Part shown: positions 16,714 to 25,595 of the stretch, piece by piece | How the letters are laid out: each line of letters opens with the position of its first letter | How positions within the stretch are numbered: position 1 is the stretch's first letter | Assembly: GCA_030533315.1 (NCBI GenBank) | Contig: JAUNJL010000001.1 | Location: 48,396 to 112,395, forward strand | Reading direction: 5' to 3' | Source of the DNA: Eubacteriales bacterium | GTDB lineage: Bacteria > Bacillota_A > Clostridia > Lachnospirales > Lachnospiraceae | DNA: 64,000 nucleotides | Translations under genes and position numbers: made by a program | Notes under the pieces: model-generated | The model's database searches: none | What the model saw: only the letters and a program-made list of their open reading frames with translations | Told to the model about the DNA's origin: nothing

Positions 16714-16905
16714 ACAAGCCCCCTTGGGGGATTTTCCCTTTTTCCCCGCAGCGGTCCAGACACCTGATTCATCCCATAAAGAGGTCCATGAAAATTGCCG
16801 GCGGCGATGGCATTTTTCCCCTTCCTCAATTTTCTATGCTCCGGCCAAGCGCCCACCGCCCCGTGGGATCGGTTCCCTTTCCGCCTCTTCCACTAGGCAT
16901 ACCTT

Positions 16906-16938
16906 AGAAAAAATCCCCTGCGGTGCACACAGGGGATT
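16906..16938 (-). terminator. Intrinsic terminator after the alpha/beta hydrolase
   Basis: AATCCCCTG/CAGGGGATT hairpin followed on the minus strand by a T6 run, 7 bp after the hydrolase stop codon. Confidence 0.85.
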
Positions 16939-16944
16939 TTTCAC

Positions 16945-17715
16945 TTAAGACTGCATAAAATACAGCGCCAGCCTGGCGCCCTCGGCCTGTCTTTTAGGGG
17001 AAAAGCCATGCCCCTCCTTCGGCCAGATGGTGAGCTGGGCGTCCTCATAAATGCGCTGGGCCTGGATCTGATAAGACAGCGGCACGATCACGTCATCGGC
17101 TCCGTGAATGATCAGGACCCTGTTCCGAAATCCTCCGATCTCCTTCATAGGCTCCAGGGTACGGATACTGGTAAAATACCCCTTCCCCAAGGGCAGATCC
17201 CAGAAATCCAATCCCTCAGGAATGTCCTCCTCCCTGGGATACCTCTTCCGCCAGTCATCCGGGATATTAAAGGCCGGATAATAGAGGATCAACCCGGCCG
17301 CATCCCTTCGCTCCTCCGCCGCCAGCGCCGTCACCAGCCCTCCCTGACTTCCTCCAAAGAGGAAGATCCCGTCGTCCTGAGTCTCCTCCATTCCTTTTAC
17401 AAAGTCAAAGACAGCCAGAAGATCCTCCTTTTCCGTAAAAACGGTCATGTCCCTGGAATCCCCGCTGCTTCTGGAAACAGCGGAGCCTCCGCAAAAATCA
17501 ATGGCCAAGGCCAGGATCCCATGGGAGGCAAAATACCGCCCCTCCTCCTGAAAATCCTTGTGGCACCCATTATAGCCATGACTCATGATCACTGCCCGGC
17601 AAGTCCCTCTTGTCCCCGGAACATACATTTTCCCAAAAACCCTCCGCTCCCCATGAGGGATCCAGACCTCCCTCTCCGAAAAATCCACGCTTCCTTTTTC
17701 CCAAGGCTGATCCAT
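16945..17715 (-). CDS. Alpha/beta hydrolase (serine hydrolase, S33/dienelactone hydrolase-like)
   Basis: A 256-residue soluble esterase or peptidase-like hydrolase. The nucleophile elbow is GGSQGG, the acid is in HGADDVIVP, the histidine is in KEGHGFS, and the oxyanion loop is MSHGYNG. No signal peptide, so cytoplasmic. The ATG at 17715 with AAAGGAGGAAGTGC is preferred over longer frames. A terminator directly follows, so it is a separate unit from the methyltransferases downstream on the same strand. Substrate unknown. Confidence 0.85.
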   Translation of the reverse strand: MDQPWEKGSVDFSEREVWIPHGERRVFGKMYVPGTRGTCRAVIMSHGYNGCHKDFQEEGRYFASHGILALAIDFCGGSAVSRSSGDSRDMTVFTEKEDLLAVFDFVKGMEETQDDGIFLFGGSQGGLVTALAAEERRDAAGLILYYPAFNIPDDWRKRYPREEDIPEGLDFWDLPLGKGYFTSIRTLEPMKEIGGFRNRVLIIHGADDVIVPLSYQIQAQRIYEDAQLTIWPKEGHGFSPKRQAEGARLALYFMQS

Positions 17716-18027
17716 ACAAGCACTTCCTCCTTTCACCTTCCGATATCCTCCACACAGAGTTCCGCATAAAGAGCCTCTCCCGCCTCTCCAGGTCCGCTCC
17801 CAGCCCCAGCAGAAAACAGGAGGTCCCCTTCCATCCTCACAGGCCAAAACACCCCCGGCCCCTACGCCATATTATAAATCGGAACAGGATGAAAAACAAC
17901 AAAAGGAAAGCCATAAAGCGGCAGAGATCCGAAAAAGGATTTGCCCAATTTTCCAAAATATGTTACACTAATTCATAAATTGTGAAAGATTTTTTCCAAC
18001 AAAACAAAAAGTCGAGGTGAACACATC

Positions 18028-18387
18028 GTGAAAAACAATGAATCTGCAGAAAATTATCTGGAAACTATCCTGATCCTTAGCAAGAAAAAACCGGTGGTCC
18101 GCTCCGTTGATATTGCCGAAGAGCTTGGCTTCAAAAAATCCAGCGTCAGCGTAGCCATGAAAAACCTTCGGGAAAAAAAGCACATCACCGTGACGCCGGA
18201 GGGCTATATCTACCTGACCCCCTCCGGCCAGGAGATTGCCGATATGATCTACGAACGCCACCAGCTCCTCTCCTCCTGGCTGACCCGTCTGGGTGTCAAT
18301 GAAGAAACCGCCACCGCAGACGCCTGCCGCATCGAACACGTGATCAGCAAAGAAAGCTTTGAAGCCATCAAACGCCACATTTCTTAA
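18028..18387 (+). CDS. DtxR/MntR-family metal-dependent regulator, short form
   Basis: A 119-residue regulator: winged HTH (SVDIAEELGFKKSSVSVAMKNLREKK, wing EGYIYLTPSG) plus a dimerisation helix pair and no SH3 domain. By analogy to B. subtilis MntR, the metal ligands map to Asn (for Asp8), Glu, His of ERHQLL, Cys in ACRIEH (for Glu99), Glu and His. The Cys is as in DtxR and the Asn is unusual, so the metal (Mn, Fe or Zn) cannot be read off. The GTG start follows GAGGTGAACACATC. A terminator follows directly, so it is a single gene; it is divergent from the hydrolase. Confidence 0.88.
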   Translation: MKNNESAENYLETILILSKKKPVVRSVDIAEELGFKKSSVSVAMKNLREKKHITVTPEGYIYLTPSGQEIADMIYERHQLLSSWLTRLGVNEETATADACRIEHVISKESFEAIKRHIS

Positions 18388-18421
18388 TACATTTTCCGCC
18401 TTCTCCAGATCACAAAAAAAT

Positions 18422-18463
18422 CCCTGCATCCAGTACCCAAATATCCTGGATGCAGGGGTTTTG
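18422..18463 (+). terminator. Intrinsic terminator after the metalloregulator
   Basis: CCCTGCATCCAG and CTGGATGCAGGG form a 12-bp stem with GTTTTG after it on the plus strand; an A7 run before it makes it usable from the minus strand too. Confidence 0.85.
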
Positions 18464-18681
18464 CCATTGTTTTCCCACCCTGTTTTTTGTCCCTAGCGTT
18501 CTCCTGTACAATAAACAGTACCATCTACTACTAACGATCGCACTCTCCACGACGCTCTTTCCAGATAGAATGTTTTCCTTTCTACCTTGTTTGAGGACGG
18601 CAAAACAGATGCAGCGAAGACTTATCCGGACGTTCTCGATCAACAACGAATATAGTATGGTTAATTCTTCCATGTATTGGC

Positions 18682-18710
18682 TTGACTTGTGAAATCATCT
18701 CTTTTATAAT
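18682..18710 (+). promoter_or_regulatory. Strong promoter for the ribulokinase-ROK operon
   Basis: TTGACT, 17 bp, TATAAT, 43 bp before the ribulokinase ATG. The stretch from the terminator to here (about 18464-18680) has no gene I can support. Confidence 0.85.
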
Positions 18711-18753
18711 AAAAATACACTTATGAAAATACTTTGAAAAAGGTGGCGAAAAC

Positions 18754-20436
18754 ATGCAGGAAGATACTTACACGATTGGTCTTGATTTTGGAACACTGTC
18801 CGGCAGAGGGATCTTAGTACGGTGCCGAGATGGAAAGATAATGGCATCCGCCATAAAAAAATACGCTCACGGAGTCATGGATGAATTTTTACCGGATAAA
18901 AAAACGCCGCTTCCAGATGCATGGTGTTTAGAGCATCCTCAAGATTATCTGGATGTTTTAGACGAGGTCATACCTACCCTGATAAAGGAAAGCGAAGTAC
19001 CTGCGGAAAATATCATCGGAATAGGAATTGACTTCACTTCGTGTACGATGCTTCCTGTAGACAAAAATGGGGTTCCTCTTTGTTTTCAGGAAAAATACGC
19101 TTCCAGAAGAAACGCTTATGTAAAATTATGGAAGCATCATGGAGCCCAAAAACAGGCAGATAAAGTAAACAGCATTTTAGATGGACTCGGAATAAGCGGA
19201 TTACCCAGATTTGGAGGGAAGGTATCTCCCGAATTGCTGATTCCCAAGATTATGGAAATCTTAGAAGAGGATCCTGAGATATATGAATGCGCAGACGAAA
19301 TCCTGGAGGCAGGAGACTGGCTGTCCAGAGTCCTTACGGGTTCTCATAAACGAAGCTGCTCTATGGCCGGATATAAGGCCTGGTGGTCTGCACCGGAAGG
19401 CTATGTGGAAAAGGACTTATTAGAAAAATTCGACTCTCGTTTGAAAAACTTAGAAGCGAAAATGCCAGGAGAGGTCTGCTCCATAGGCGGGGTTGTAGGA
19501 AGGTTAGATCAAGCCTGTGCTCGAAGGTTCGGACTGAAAAGTGGGATTGCAGTAGCACCTGCCGTCATCGATTCCCACGCTGGAGTTCCTGGCAGCGGAA
19601 TAACAGACATCACGCAAGTGATGATGGTCCTTGGAACCTCCAGCGTTATGGTAGGGTTCAGCAAAACTCCTTATTCAGGAGATGGAATCTGCGGAGGAGT
19701 AAAGGATGCCATTATACCGGGATACTATGCATTCGAATCTGGGCTGGCCTCTGTAGGCGACTTATTTGGCTGGTTTACAGAGCAATTTATTTCTAGGCAA
19801 TACGAACAAGAAGCCGAAGAGAAATCTCTGAACCTCCATAGTCTTTTATGCCTCAAAGCCAAAGAGCTCTATCCAGGCCAAAGCGGATTGTTGGCACTGG
19901 ATTGGTGGAACGGTAATAAAACACCTTATGTAGATGGAAACCTGACAGGGCAGATCATGGGAATGACCTTAAATACAAAACCGGAAGAGGTCTACCGTGC
20001 TTTGATCGAGGCAACGGCCTTTGGAACCAAGAAAATCATTGAAACCTACGAAAAAGAAGGCGTACATATCGAGGAGATCATTGCCAGTGGTGGAATTTCC
20101 AACAAAAACGAATTGCTCATGCAGATTTATGCGGATGTATTAGGGAAAAACATTGCGGTCGTGAACGACCACCAAACAGCCGCCCTTGGTTCTGCCATTT
20201 ATGCGGCTTTATCTGCTGGCAAAAAAGCAGGCGGATTCGATACCTATCGTGAAGCGGTAGCCCATATGGGAAGTCAGAAAAGCAAGCTATACAAACCAGA
20301 TCAGAAGCGTATACAAACTTACCAAAATTTATACCAGCTATACCGCAGATTAAGTAAGATCATGGGCGCAGAGTATAGGGACTTGGTTTACGATCTCCGC
20401 AAAATGAAAAGAGAGAAAGGATATTCACTTGAATAA
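18754..20436 (+). CDS. araB: Ribulokinase (FGGY carbohydrate kinase)
   Basis: A 560-residue kinase, the length of Bacillus AraB. It has the FGGY N-terminal phosphate loop TIGLDFGTLSGRGILV, FTSCTMLPVDKNG, WKHHGAQKQAD typical of ribulokinases, and the C-terminal ATA/GGISNKNELLMQ motif with TAALGSAIYAAL. It phosphorylates L-ribulose, and family members also accept D-ribulose and some pentitols. No araA or araD is next to it; instead two polyol-type dehydrogenases and an Rbs-type importer follow, so the ribulose probably arises by oxidation of a pentitol. The gene is visibly A+T-richer than the flanking housekeeping genes. Confidence 0.92.
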   Translation: MQEDTYTIGLDFGTLSGRGILVRCRDGKIMASAIKKYAHGVMDEFLPDKKTPLPDAWCLEHPQDYLDVLDEVIPTLIKESEVPAENIIGIGIDFTSCTMLPVDKNGVPLCFQEKYASRRNAYVKLWKHHGAQKQADKVNSILDGLGISGLPRFGGKVSPELLIPKIMEILEEDPEIYECADEILEAGDWLSRVLTGSHKRSCSMAGYKAWWSAPEGYVEKDLLEKFDSRLKNLEAKMPGEVCSIGGVVGRLDQACARRFGLKSGIAVAPAVIDSHAGVPGSGITDITQVMMVLGTSSVMVGFSKTPYSGDGICGGVKDAIIPGYYAFESGLASVGDLFGWFTEQFISRQYEQEAEEKSLNLHSLLCLKAKELYPGQSGLLALDWWNGNKTPYVDGNLTGQIMGMTLNTKPEEVYRALIEATAFGTKKIIETYEKEGVHIEEIIASGGISNKNELLMQIYADVLGKNIAVVNDHQTAALGSAIYAALSAGKKAGGFDTYREAVAHMGSQKSKLYKPDQKRIQTYQNLYQLYRRLSKIMGAEYRDLVYDLRKMKREKGYSLE

Positions 20437-21547
20437 TATAGAGGTAAAAAAAGTAAACAGGAACAATCTTCTCAGATATATGCTGAGATCAGAGCAGATA
20501 TCGAAAAGAAACGCCGCCGCCGCTCTGGGGCTCAGTATACCTACGGTCACACAGGGACTTCATGATCTATTGAGCATGGGACTTGTAAGAGAAGATGGTT
20601 CTTTGGAATCAAGAGGAGGACGGAAATCTGTCGGCTACAAATGTATCAAGGATGCAAAAGTAGCCGTTGGAGTCGATATCACAAGAAGTCATGTGAATGT
20701 TGTAGCGATCGACTTAGCCATGAATCTCCTGTTCTTTAACAGAACACGCATGGAGGTCAGAAATGACGAAGAATCTTATCAAAATCTCCGAACCTTCATT
20801 CAATCCTCAATCACAGATAACGGATTGGATGCCTCTTCGATCATAGGGCTGGGTGTTTCGCTGCCCGCAATCATATCCGGTAATGGAAAAGATATACTGG
20901 CAATGCACGAGGAGATGAAGATCAGCTATGACCTTTACAACATCATGAGCGAATGGTTCCCCTACCCGATCAATATACAAAATGATGCGGACAGTGCAGG
21001 CACGGCAGAGATACTGATGAGAGAGCTCAAAGAAGAAAATACTGTTTACTATTATTTTGGGCCCTCTGTCGGGGGCTCTATCATGCTCAACGGAAAGCCC
21101 GTCCCGGGGATCAATCGCAGGGCGGGAGAATTTGGTCACATGACTCTTCATCCAGGAGGACGGGAATGCTATTGCGGAAGGAAAGGATGTGTAAACGCAT
21201 ATTGTAGTACCAATATATTGTCAGAGTGCACAGGCGACAATTTAGAGGATTTTTTTCAACATTTAGAAAGCGGTGACAAAACCTGCAAGGACGTATGGGA
21301 AAAATACATGGATTCTCTGGCTCTCGCTATCCACAATATGATATCTGCCTTTGATCTGAATATCATCATAGGCGGGTATTTAGGAAAACATATGCCCCCC
21401 TATATGCCAACACTAGAAAAAAAGATCATGCAGATGGATCCCTACTTAGACGATATTCACTTTATTACTCCTGCCATACTAAAATATGAGGCAGCAGCGA
21501 TCGGAGCCGCCGCAGGTTTTATAGAAAATTACTTATCCGCAGTGTGA
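20429..21547 (+). CDS. ROK-family transcriptional repressor
   Basis: A 372-residue protein with an N-terminal winged HTH (SKRNAAAALGLSIPTVTQGLHDLLSMGLV) and a ROK sugar-sensor domain: GVDITRSHVNVVAID, the EFGHMTLHPGG signature and the zinc motif CYCGRKGCVNAY. XylR/NagC-type repressors of this kind respond to the sugar handled by their neighbours. The start is a TTG overlapping the ribulokinase stop, with GAGAGAAAGG upstream, so the two are co-translated. It probably controls this operon and the convergent transporter operon. Confidence 0.9.
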   Translation: MNNIEVKKVNRNNLLRYMLRSEQISKRNAAAALGLSIPTVTQGLHDLLSMGLVREDGSLESRGGRKSVGYKCIKDAKVAVGVDITRSHVNVVAIDLAMNLLFFNRTRMEVRNDEESYQNLRTFIQSSITDNGLDASSIIGLGVSLPAIISGNGKDILAMHEEMKISYDLYNIMSEWFPYPINIQNDADSAGTAEILMRELKEENTVYYYFGPSVGGSIMLNGKPVPGINRRAGEFGHMTLHPGGRECYCGRKGCVNAYCSTNILSECTGDNLEDFFQHLESGDKTCKDVWEKYMDSLALAIHNMISAFDLNIIIGGYLGKHMPPYMPTLEKKIMQMDPYLDDIHFITPAILKYEAAAIGAAAGFIENYLSAV

Positions 21548-21722
21548 TCCAAACAAACACCTGATATCTTACCGCAAGAACGCCTATATCGGCCAATGTT
21601 ATTCCCAATCAACGTAAGCGATATGATGGCAGACCATCCCAGCAACGGTTCTGTCCCTGCAACAGATAAAACCTATATGCGAAAGGAAATGGCCACACGA
21701 AAACACATTCTGATCAAGATGA

Positions 21723-21752
21723 GATGGGGAGAAAAACCTCCCCATCATTTTT
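21723..21752 (+). terminator. Intrinsic terminator after the ROK gene
   Basis: GATGGGGAG/CTCCCCATC hairpin followed by ATTTTTTC. The 175 bp between the ROK stop and this hairpin hold a short open stretch with no ribosome binding site and no recognisable gene. Confidence 0.8.
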
Positions 21753-21894
21753 TCACCCTACATCTCAAGCTTGACAAACCAATATAGAGAATATATCCTT
21801 CATCTCTCATGGATTCGGCTAACTAAATTTCTGCTTCTATGGAGCGCACCCAAAGCCTTGGTTTTTCATCGTCACCTAACAGATATATGTAAGA

Positions 21895-22941
21895 TCAGCC
21901 AATTTTTATTACTGATTTTACAATCTCTGACTTGTTCTTTATACTCTTATCCATTGCTTCCTGAACGTGGTCTAATGAAAAAACATCTGTCACAATGCCC
22001 TTTAAATTTACTTTTCCAGAAGCAACTGCATCAATAGCCATGGGATAAATATGACGATAACGGAATACCGTTTTAAAAGTAAGTTCCTTATCCAGGGCAA
22101 GACTGATAGGAAGCGTCACCTCTCCAGATGGGGAATAACCCACCAGGACGATCGTTCCTCCTCTTTTTGCAAATTGTATTGCTTGGCGCGTCGTGATCTC
22201 TGCACCAGCAGTTTCGATCACAAGATCCGGTCCAGCACCATCTGTCAGTCTTAATATTTCATCCACCACATTTTTCTCTTTACCATTGACTACCTCCGTG
22301 GCAGCCAGCTCCAATGCCTTGCTCAATCGTTTTTCCATAATGTCCACAGCGATGATTTTTGTGACACCCATAGCCTTTAGTGCCATCATCGAGACAAGTC
22401 CAATGCATCCAGCTCCTGTCACAACAGCGGTCATGCCAGCCTGGGCCCCTCCCTGCCTGGCCGCATGAAACCCAACTGCCAAGGGCTCTATAAGCGCAGC
22501 CTCCATTGTGTCCATATTTTGGGGCACCTTGAAGCAAAGAGCAGCATCATGAGCCACATACTCCTGAAAAACGCCATCTATCGGAGGAGTCGCAAAAAAA
22601 ACAACATCAGGGCAAAGATTGTATCTTCCAGTTTTACAAAACTCACATTTGCCACAAGTTTTACCTGGCTCCAACGCCACTTGATCTCCCACCTTTAAAT
22701 GAGTGACGTTTTTTCCAACCTCTACCACTGTACCACCAGCTTCATGGCCTAAAACAAAGGGCGGCTCCACAATATTACTGCCGATCCCTCCGGCTTCATA
22801 GTAGTGAAGATCAGAACCACAGATCCCCACATACTCGATCCGTACCAACACTTCTTCGTCTCCCGGAACCGGTATATTTCTTTCTGTCAGTTCTACTTTC
22901 TGTACACCTGTCATGACCGCAACTTTCATTTTTCCATCCAT
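21895..22941 (-). CDS. Zinc-dependent polyol (sorbitol/xylitol-type) dehydrogenase
   Basis: A 348-residue MDR oxidoreductase. The catalytic zinc site is shown by GICGSDLHYYE, GHEAGG and the EPLAVG glutamate; the structural zinc by CGKCEFCKTGRYNLC; the NAD site by GAGCIGLVSMMALKAMG. Closest in pattern to sorbitol/xylitol dehydrogenases, which oxidise polyols to ketoses. Start at ATG 22941 with AGAGGTATAAG; a TTG lies one codon upstream. It is the last gene of the minus-strand transporter operon and would supply the ketopentose or ketohexose to the kinase. Confidence 0.88.
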   Translation of the reverse strand: MDGKMKVAVMTGVQKVELTERNIPVPGDEEVLVRIEYVGICGSDLHYYEAGGIGSNIVEPPFVLGHEAGGTVVEVGKNVTHLKVGDQVALEPGKTCGKCEFCKTGRYNLCPDVVFFATPPIDGVFQEYVAHDAALCFKVPQNMDTMEAALIEPLAVGFHAARQGGAQAGMTAVVTGAGCIGLVSMMALKAMGVTKIIAVDIMEKRLSKALELAATEVVNGKEKNVVDEILRLTDGAGPDLVIETAGAEITTRQAIQFAKRGGTIVLVGYSPSGEVTLPISLALDKELTFKTVFRYRHIYPMAIDAVASGKVNLKGIVTDVFSLDHVQEAMDKSIKNKSEIVKSVIKIG

Positions 22942-22994
22942 CAACTTATACCTCTTTTCTGATCTTTGTTAAGCTTCAGCAATCACATTTACCA

Positions 22995-23951
22995 TTAAGC
23001 CTTTTTTACCCGAAGAAGATTCTGCTGCTGGATACAATCAGATCCTACAGCTAAAAGCAAGATAATACCTTTGATGACCATCTGCAGATAGGAGCTAACA
23101 TTTAGGAGCACCATACCATTACTTAAAACACCAATGATCAAGACACCTGCGATCACGTTTGACATTTTTCCGGATCCTCCGTTCACGCTGACACCACCTA
23201 ATACCACACAGGTGATCACATCAAATTCATAGCCCAGTCCCGCATTTGGCTGTCCTGTATTTGCACGCGCCAACATGACTAACCCGGCAATCCCAGCGAA
23301 CAGTCCAGACAATGCGTAAACCAACCATTTTACTTTTTTTATCTGAATACCCGAAAGCTCCGCTGCCTCTTCATTTCCGCCAAGTGCATAAAAATAGCGG
23401 CCAAAATAAGTCTTGTCCAGGATAAATGCCCCTACCGCAAAGCAAACTACCATAATGATCACAGGAACCGGAACCACCCCAACATATCCCTGTCCTATTT
23501 TTAAGAAAGATTCAGGAAACCTTGAAATGGGTGTTCCTTTACAGATAATGTATGCCAACCCCGCAAATATTGTTTGAGAAGCAAAGGTCACGATCAGTGG
23601 CGGCATTTTGACCTCCGCAATGATAAATCCATTTAAGAATCCGATCAGCGTACTGACAATCAGCGATAATATCACCGCCACCACTGGACTCCATCCCAAA
23701 TTCACCATAATATACGCGGCCACTATGTTAATAAATGAAATAACGGATCCAGTTGCCAGGTCGATGCCCCCCAACAGGATAACATAAGTCATGCCGACTG
23801 ATGCAATTCCAAAAACCGCTACCTGTTTCGCAACATTTAACAGGTTTCTCATAGTCAAAAAATTTTCACTCATTACAGCAAAGAACAAAAACATCAAAAA
23901 AAGAAACAACCATATCGCTCTGCTTTTTAACGTGTTAAGAACACTTTTCAT
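22995..23951 (-). CDS. Ribose-type sugar ABC transporter permease (RbsC family)
   Basis: A 318-residue membrane protein of the RbsC/XylH group: NLLNVAKQVAVFGIASVGMTYVILLGGIDLATGSV is the family's conserved N-terminal half, followed by NGFIIAEVKMPPLIVTFA and GGNEEAAELSGIQIKKVK, the cytoplasmic coupling region. About eight to ten helices. Its ATG overlaps the ATPase stop (ATGA), indicating coupled translation. Confidence 0.93.
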   Translation of the reverse strand: MKSVLNTLKSRAIWLFLFLMFLFFAVMSENFLTMRNLLNVAKQVAVFGIASVGMTYVILLGGIDLATGSVISFINIVAAYIMVNLGWSPVVAVILSLIVSTLIGFLNGFIIAEVKMPPLIVTFASQTIFAGLAYIICKGTPISRFPESFLKIGQGYVGVVPVPVIIMVVCFAVGAFILDKTYFGRYFYALGGNEEAAELSGIQIKKVKWLVYALSGLFAGIAGLVMLARANTGQPNAGLGYEFDVITCVVLGGVSVNGGSGKMSNVIAGVLIIGVLSNGMVLLNVSSYLQMVIKGIILLLAVGSDCIQQQNLLRVKKA

Positions 23952-25459
23952 TTTCCTTCACCCTCTCTTTCCATAGAAGCATATTTCATGATCAATTCTT
24001 GATCAAATTCTTCCTTTTTCAGTTCACCGCTGGCTCTGCCCTCCGCCAGGATCAGAATCCTATCCGACATTCCCATGAGCTCTTCCATCTCTGATGAAAT
24101 CATCAACACAGCTTTCCCCTGTTCAACCAAAGTATTGATCAGTGTATAAATCTCCTGCTTTGCGCCAACATCAATACCTCTTGTCGGCTCATCAAAAATA
24201 AGCAACTCCGAATCCGCAGCCAGCCATTTAGCCAAGATCACCTTTTGCTGATTTCCACCACTCAAATTTTTTACTTTTTGCTCCAAATTTGGCGTCTTGA
24301 TCGAAATTTCGCCCTTGTACTTTTCAGCAATACTTCTTTCTCTCTTTTTGTCAATAACGCTTCCTTTCGATATTTTTCTGTAAGTCGGCATATTAATATT
24401 TTCTGTAATACTCAATCCCAGCAGCGCTCCCTTTGCCTTCCGATCCTCTGGAACTAAACCAATACCCAGCTGTATGGCATCTCTCGGCGAAGAGGGAGAA
24501 ACCTCTTTTCCCTTAATATAAAAATGCCCTGACGATTTAGGCACGATCCCAAACATCATCTCCGAAAATTCTGTACGCCCAGCTCCTACCAAGCCCCCCA
24601 AACCTAAGACTTCTCCTCTATGGATCTTGAAAGAGATATCTTCGTCTCCGTTCCCAGAAACATTCCTAGCTTCAAAAACCACTTCATCCTTGATGCATTC
24701 TTTATTCCTGGCAGGATAAATTTCTTTTAGCTGACGCCCTACCATATACTTTACTAATTCATCCTTGTTTGTATCGCATGTATTCAGAGTCGTTACGTAT
24801 TCGCCGTCTCTTAACACGGTGATCCTGTCGGACAGCTGGAATATCTCATCCAAACGATGAGAGATATATATGATCGACACTCCGTTTTTCTTTAGTAGAT
24901 CCACAACCTCAAACATGTTTTTGACTTCGGCACTTGTAAGAGGAGCTGATGGCTCGTCCATAATGAGGATACGGGCATTTTGCGACATCGCTTTTGCGAT
25001 CTCTACCATCTGCTGGTATCCAACGCTCAATTTTTTCACCATTGTTTTAGGATCTATATTCATGTGGAGAGAATCCAATATCTTTTTCGCTTCTTGCTCC
25101 ATTGCTTTCTGGTCCACGACTATCCCTTTTCTGATCGCTCTTCCCAAAAATATATTTTCAGCTACGGATAAGTCGCCCACAAGATTAAATTCCTGATATA
25201 TAACGCCAATACCATTCTGCTCTGATAGCTTGGGCGTCATTTCCTGAAAAGATCTGCCATTTACTATGATCTCACCTTCCGAAGGTGTGATCGCACCGCT
25301 GCACGTCTTGATAAGAGTAGATTTTCCTGCTCCATTCTCGCCCACCAGCGCATGTATCTCTCCCTTCCTAACGGACAAGGATACTTGGTTTAAAGCCCTA
25401 ACACCAGGATAGTACTTGGAGATATTTTTTAACTCCAAAATATTCTCGTAGGTTTTCAT
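23948..25459 (-). CDS. Ribose-type sugar ABC transporter, double ATPase (RbsA/MglA family)
   Basis: A 503-residue tandem ATPase. First domain: Walker A GENGAGKST, signature LSVGYQQM, Walker B ILIMDEPSAPL. Second domain: degenerate Walker A region GGLVGAGRTE, signature LSGGNQQKV, Walker B LLIFDEPTRGIDVG. This asymmetric pairing is typical of RbsA/MglA. The ATG at 25459 with GGGAGGGACGGC is preferred over an upstream ATG. Confidence 0.95.
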   Translation of the reverse strand: MKTYENILELKNISKYYPGVRALNQVSLSVRKGEIHALVGENGAGKSTLIKTCSGAITPSEGEIIVNGRSFQEMTPKLSEQNGIGVIYQEFNLVGDLSVAENIFLGRAIRKGIVVDQKAMEQEAKKILDSLHMNIDPKTMVKKLSVGYQQMVEIAKAMSQNARILIMDEPSAPLTSAEVKNMFEVVDLLKKNGVSIIYISHRLDEIFQLSDRITVLRDGEYVTTLNTCDTNKDELVKYMVGRQLKEIYPARNKECIKDEVVFEARNVSGNGDEDISFKIHRGEVLGLGGLVGAGRTEFSEMMFGIVPKSSGHFYIKGKEVSPSSPRDAIQLGIGLVPEDRKAKGALLGLSITENINMPTYRKISKGSVIDKKRERSIAEKYKGEISIKTPNLEQKVKNLSGGNQQKVILAKWLAADSELLIFDEPTRGIDVGAKQEIYTLINTLVEQGKAVLMISSEMEELMGMSDRILILAEGRASGELKKEEFDQELIMKYASMEREGEGK

Positions 25460-25595
25460 GCCGTCCCTCCCTTTCCTCTGATCTTTCTCTTTTCCAAAAA
25501 GGCGGGGAAAGCATCCCCGCCCTATAATCATTCTCGATTACCATACCTGCACGGAACCATCACGATCTCATACAGTTATTCAGTCCCGGAAACTA

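Noticed and set aside
21548..21722. Short gene between the ROK regulator and its terminator
   Set aside because: A 63-codon frame exists, but without ribosome binding site or recognisable sequence and running into the terminator hairpin.
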